DNA from: an uncultured Halomonas sp.
GTDB taxonomy: Bacteria; Pseudomonadota; Gammaproteobacteria; Pseudomonadales; Halomonadaceae
Direction of reading: 5' to 3'
NCBI RefSeq assembly: GCF_947500835.1
Contig: NZ_CANMTQ010000001.1
Span: 248,001 to 312,000 of the forward strand
DNA length: 64,000 nucleotides
The translations under genes and the position numbers were made by a program. A model generated the notes under the pieces. That model had not been told where the DNA came from. It saw only the letters and a program-made list of their open reading frames with translations, and made no database searches. Each line of letters begins with the position of its first letter. The stretch's first letter is position 1. Shown one piece after another: positions 60,659 to 64,000 of the stretch.

Positions 60659-63600
60659 TCATCCAGGCGCTCGATCCACCGGAATGATTCCGGAATAGAC
60701 ACTCTTCAAGCGCCGCGTCATTCGGGCCTGAGAAAAATGCTCGCCGGCACGCTCACGTCCTGCACGCCCCATGGCGACTACTCGTGGATGGTCACAGGCC
60801 AGTTCCGCGACGCGCCGAGCAGCCGCTTCCGGCTCGGCGAAGGGCACCAGATGGCCGGTCACCTCATCCACGACCAGCTCCGGCAAGGCGCCCCAGGCGT
60901 AGCAGACCACCGGGCGCGAGGCGACCATGGCTTCCAGCACCGTGCGACCGAAGGATTCCTGAAACCGCGAGAGATTGACCAGCACGTCCACGACATTCAA
61001 CGCCTGGGTGGGATACGCCACATAGCCGCGATACTCCAGGTTACTCGGCGCCAGCCCTTGAGCCTGACGCGCCAGCAATGCCTCCAGCGCCGGGGTTCTA
61101 GGACCAAAAATGGCCACACGCACTTTTGGCGCCAGGGATGAAAGATGGGCTGCCATGATCTCGAGATCCGCCAGCCCCTTCTTGGGCTGGTTGCAGCTGA
61201 GCATCCCCACGGTGAAGGCGCCCTTCGTCCCGGGCGGCGGTAAGGCCAGCAGCGGCACCATATCCAAAGTATTCGCCACGCGATGAATCTGCGGCGCTGA
61301 AGCTGTCTGAGCGTGCTTCCTTGTGTACAAGCCCAGCGTTGCGAAATAGTCGATCACGCACTGGGAGTTGGCGATGACGGTATCCGCCAGTGCCAACACA
61401 CGCCGGCCGATGGTGTCGGCGTCGGCCCCGAGGGTGGAACACAGGGAAGGATCATGGGCCGGCAATTCGCGCACATGCACCAACACTGGAATCCCCGCCT
61501 GCCGGGCAGCCTGCAGGGGCTCGTCCAACATCAGCGTATTGGCGTGCACCGCGTCGATGCCAAAACGCTGGATCAGGCTTGTGAAATGTCGCAGGGTCGC
61601 CGCCTCCGGGGCCTTGCCTGCCTGCCACCAGCCGTAGGGCAGCACCGCTACTGCCATCGACTCCGTAAGCAGTGCTTGCAGATACGACGCGTTGCTGGCG
61701 CTGGGCAGCGTCACCACCACGTTGAACTCAAGCGCATTCAATGCCTTGAGCACGTCCAGCAGGCTGCGCTCGGCGCCGTGCAGGGTCTTGCTCGCCCGAT
61801 GTCCGCAGAGCAGTATGCTGGGTCGGCCCATGCGCCTTGACTGATGACCGCTGAATATCGGCCAGGGATCGCGCCCTTCCTGGCGCCCCTGGACCAGATA
61901 GTGCAGCAGCGGGTCGATGCCCTGCTCTGCCACCTCCGGGTACTGGCGACGATAGCCGCTCACGCTGAAATGCGGCCCGGGATCACGCTCTTCGGCGCTG
62001 CCGACGGCCCAGTAGTGCGTCAGTGGATCAATCAACCCGGTCTGCAGGTCGATATGGGTGCGCAGATACCAGGACGCATCGAACAGCGCTGTTGCCTGCA
62101 GCCAATCCCGGGATTCGCGATAGCGCACCGGCAAGGCGTGACGACACAGCTGAACCGGCGCCGCGAAGGGTCGCCAGTTCGGATTGCGAGGCAGATAAAG
62201 CGCGTCAGGCGTCGTCGCCGCACGATGCCAGCGCCGCGCCGATGCCATGTAATCACGACGCACCCCGTGAAACTGAGTAGCGAGATGCGTGTCGCTGCGC
62301 TGACTCAGCGACCCCGCATCCGACCGGCCAAATGCCAGGGGCACGCCGGGGAGCACCTCGATCACCGCCGCATGACCAAAAACCGCCAGCAGCCGCTCGT
62401 GATACTCGGTGTCCGCGTTTACTGAGACCTCATCCCAATAGCCCAGTCGTTCGACCACCGAACGGTGCAGCATCAACGACGAGATATTGCGATATACCCA
62501 GCCTTCTTCCATGCGCCAGCGATGAAAGACGAGCCCCGGTCTGACCCGCACCCAGTGGCTCAGGCAGGCGCTGGCCTTGGGGGCCGCCTGCAGGGCCGCT
62601 ACCTGACGCTCGATCTTCTGGGCATGGGACCAGTCATCGCTGTCATGCGTCGTGATCAAGGCGCCGGACGCCGCTGCCAGGCCCGTATTGCGGGCCGCAT
62701 AGGCGCCCTGATTCTCGGAGTGTCGCAGCAGCCGGTAGCCGATGGTGGCCGGGCAGTCCTGGGCCAGTTGCTCGAGTACCCGAACGCTGTCGTCGGTGCT
62801 GGCATCGTCCACCACCAGTATTTCCAGGTTCGGCCAGGTCTGGGCAAACAGGCTGCGCAGAGCAGTACCTATCGTGGAAGCTGCGTTGTACACCGGCAGG
62901 ATGACGCTGACACAGGGGGTGTCGGCAGTCTTTTCGCCAAACGCTGAAGACCTGTGGTGGTCGACCACGCCAGTACAGGCCAGATTATCCAAGGACAGCG
63001 GCTGGCGCTCATTGTGCAAGGCAATGGGCAGAAGCCCCTGGGCCTGCAACGGCCGATTGATCCAGGCCAGGCGCGTCTGGATCGCATCGCTCTGCGCCAA
63101 CCAGTTGGCCTGGGCAAGGTCGATATCCGAACAATCCGGGAAACGCCGCGAGAGTGTGGCCAACACGGATCTGGCCCGGGTTTGATCACCGAGTTGAAAG
63201 AGAGCTTCCAGGGCCAGCAGTCCCGGCCCTGGATGATCCGGCCAGGTCAGCAACGCGTCATGGGGCAACAGGCATTTCGCGACCGCGGACCAATCTTCTT
63301 GCAAGGCCCACCAGCGCGCCAACGCCCAGCCTGCGTACTGGCGCTCTTCCCGGGGGGCCTCCCCATCGCACATCGAAGCACGCAGACGCGGCACCATCAT
63401 TGCGCTCAAGCCGCGCCAGAGATGATATTCCCAGGCCAGGGCGCGGTTGCGTCGAGGCAACCGCCCTTCTGCCTGGCCATGGCGCAGGTAATGCACCAGC
63501 GGATTCAGCCCTGCCGCGGTGACATCCGGGTAGGCCTCGAGATACCAGACGCCATCGAACGTCGGCCCTGGGCTGAGGCCTGCCGCAGCGCCATGCATCA

Positions 63601-63775
63601 AGTAGTGTCTGGCCGGATCTCGTCGCGCGGCAGGACTTTCAGCCACGCCGGGCTGAGCGAGATACCAATTCGCATCGAACAGGCCAGACTGCGCAAGTAG
63701 ACGCCGCTCGCCCTGCAAGTGATCTCGCGAACCTTGCAATACAAGCCGGCGCACGACGCGCTGAATAACGGTCAT
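60659..63775 (-). CDS. GT2-GT4 fusion glycosyltransferase with 'YPDV...HYL.HG' repeats
   Basis: 1038 aa from ATG 63775 (GGAAG upstream); the frame to 63844 is not needed. Residues about 25-110: repeats LFDANWYLAQPG...HYLMHGAAAGLSPGPTFDGVWYLEAYPDV...LVHYLRHGQAEGR (in parts). Residues about 280-500: GT2, PCVSVILPVYNAASTIGTALRSLF, ILVVDDASTDDSV, ITTHDSDDWSHAQKI. Residues about 550-640: the repeat again (WYLRTHIDL, YRRQYPEV, LLHYLVQGRQEGR). Residues about 650-1035: GT4, ILLCGHRASKTLHGAERSLLDVL, MLSCNQPKKGLADLEIM, SRFQESFGRTVLEAMVASRPVVCYAWGALPE. A cytoplasmic polymer-building enzyme with two activities; sugars unknown. 34 bases separate it from the gene downstream. Confidence 0.85.
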   Translation of the reverse strand: MTVIQRVVRRLVLQGSRDHLQGERRLLAQSGLFDANWYLAQPGVAESPAARRDPARHYLMHGAAAGLSPGPTFDGVWYLEAYPDVTAAGLNPLVHYLRHGQAEGRLPRRNRALAWEYHLWRGLSAMMVPRLRASMCDGEAPREERQYAGWALARWWALQEDWSAVAKCLLPHDALLTWPDHPGPGLLALEALFQLGDQTRARSVLATLSRRFPDCSDIDLAQANWLAQSDAIQTRLAWINRPLQAQGLLPIALHNERQPLSLDNLACTGVVDHHRSSAFGEKTADTPCVSVILPVYNAASTIGTALRSLFAQTWPNLEILVVDDASTDDSVRVLEQLAQDCPATIGYRLLRHSENQGAYAARNTGLAAASGALITTHDSDDWSHAQKIERQVAALQAAPKASACLSHWVRVRPGLVFHRWRMEEGWVYRNISSLMLHRSVVERLGYWDEVSVNADTEYHERLLAVFGHAAVIEVLPGVPLAFGRSDAGSLSQRSDTHLATQFHGVRRDYMASARRWHRAATTPDALYLPRNPNWRPFAAPVQLCRHALPVRYRESRDWLQATALFDASWYLRTHIDLQTGLIDPLTHYWAVGSAEERDPGPHFSVSGYRRQYPEVAEQGIDPLLHYLVQGRQEGRDPWPIFSGHQSRRMGRPSILLCGHRASKTLHGAERSLLDVLKALNALEFNVVVTLPSASNASYLQALLTESMAVAVLPYGWWQAGKAPEAATLRHFTSLIQRFGIDAVHANTLMLDEPLQAARQAGIPVLVHVRELPAHDPSLCSTLGADADTIGRRVLALADTVIANSQCVIDYFATLGLYTRKHAQTASAPQIHRVANTLDMVPLLALPPPGTKGAFTVGMLSCNQPKKGLADLEIMAAHLSSLAPKVRVAIFGPRTPALEALLARQAQGLAPSNLEYRGYVAYPTQALNVVDVLVNLSRFQESFGRTVLEAMVASRPVVCYAWGALPELVVDEVTGHLVPFAEPEAAARRVAELACDHPRVVAMGRAGRERAGEHFSQARMTRRLKSVYSGIIPVDRAPG

Positions 63776-63885
63776 CAAATTTCTTCCAGACAAGATGAAC
63801 GACACATCGCTTGTTGAAGCGAGTGTCGAAATAGCCAACGTCAAAGATTTTGGTGGGAGTCGGGATTATCGGGCTGCTCTAGGTC

Positions 63886-64000
63886 TCAGTGCACGGGTGG
63901 CTGATAGGCTGCGTCGAACCTGCCGGCCATATCCGCAAGGCGCTTGTCTAGTGTCCACAATTGCGCACCAGGTGTGATGAGCGTCGAGGCAAGCAAGCAC
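63886..64000 (-). CDS. C-terminal end of a PIN-domain (VapC-like) toxin, cut by window
   Basis: On the minus strand the frame entering from the window edge reads LLASTLITPGAQLWTLDKRLADMAGRFDAAYQPPVH (in parts: GAQLWTLDKRLADMA) and stops at 63886-63888. The LWT-DKRL pattern is the final strand and helix of PIN-domain toxins, including one of the metal-binding Asp residues. Only 38 codons are visible. A degenerate REP copy (63850-63876) lies between it and the glycosyltransferase gene. Partner antitoxin, if any, is outside. Confidence 0.65.
   Translation of the reverse strand, partial: CLLASTLITPGAQLWTLDKRLADMAGRFDAAYQPPVH

Noticed and set aside
1..64000. rRNA, tRNA or prophage structural genes
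   Set aside because: I looked for the conserved tRNA arm pattern, rRNA-like blocks and phage module order and saw none; tRNA detection by eye is not exhaustive.

Overview
The window looks like an accessory cell-surface region of a halophilic gammaproteobacterium, most likely in or near Halomonas. That assignment is an inference from moderately high GC, acidic proteins, and the mix of SapC, DUF4214, Rpn and KpsC/KpsS families; no rRNA, tRNA or taxonomic marker was seen. All names come from reading motifs and family character by eye, not from searches.

Region 1 (1-18.4 kb) holds mostly single genes on the minus strand. There is a truncated DUF6311 membrane protein, and four secreted-type proteins that begin with the same DUF4214 domain (1853-3694, 3940-4842, 11615-13336, 15786-17417, the last with two copies), several of them closed by strong terminators. 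Between them lie a lone flagellin, a SapC-family protein, a broken AbiE-like toxin next to its intact antitoxin, three Rpn-type nuclease genes or remnants (one split by a 147-bp MITE), a DUF4160/DUF2442 pair and a RelE-type toxin-antitoxin pair.

Region 2 (18.5-35.9 kb) is a tight run of twelve minus-strand genes that reads as one operon. In transcription order: type I secretion ATPase, adaptor and TolC-like outer-membrane protein; initiating sugar-phosphate transferase; ManC; two GT4 glycosyltransferases; Wzm and Wzt (with the extra C-terminal sugar-binding domain); a methyltransferase with a DUF4214-like segment and coiled coil; and two more glycosyltransferases. The proposal is an exported, probably mannose-containing, methyl-capped polysaccharide made alongside a type I secretion system whose likely cargo includes the DUF4214 proteins of Region 1. 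This resembles the Caulobacter arrangement, where S-layer secretion genes sit beside the O-antigen genes that anchor the layer.

Region 3 (36.8-51.4 kb) is a plus-strand operon: kpsC, kpsS, a short-chain dehydrogenase, an LTA-synthase-like sulfatase-fold protein, a 2513-residue single-module polyketide synthase (KS-AT-DH-[degenerate MT]-ER-KR-ACP) without thioesterase, and an alpha-oxoamine synthase. The gene set matches the Sinorhizobium rkpA-G-H-I-J K-antigen genes and the logic of fungal sphinganine-like toxin synthesis. The inferred product is a sphingoid-like long-chain amino alcohol used as, or to build, a lipid for the Kdo-linked capsule. This is the most interesting system in the window.

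Region 4 (51.4-64 kb) holds VapBC, an orphan HigA, HicAB, four further sugar-polymer genes (GT-B, double GT2, methyltransferase/P-loop fusion, GT2-GT4 fusion) and a cut-off PIN toxin. Large arrays of REP palindromes (five arrays plus scattered copies) occur across the window, and a RAYT transposase gene (52051-52479) sits between two of them.
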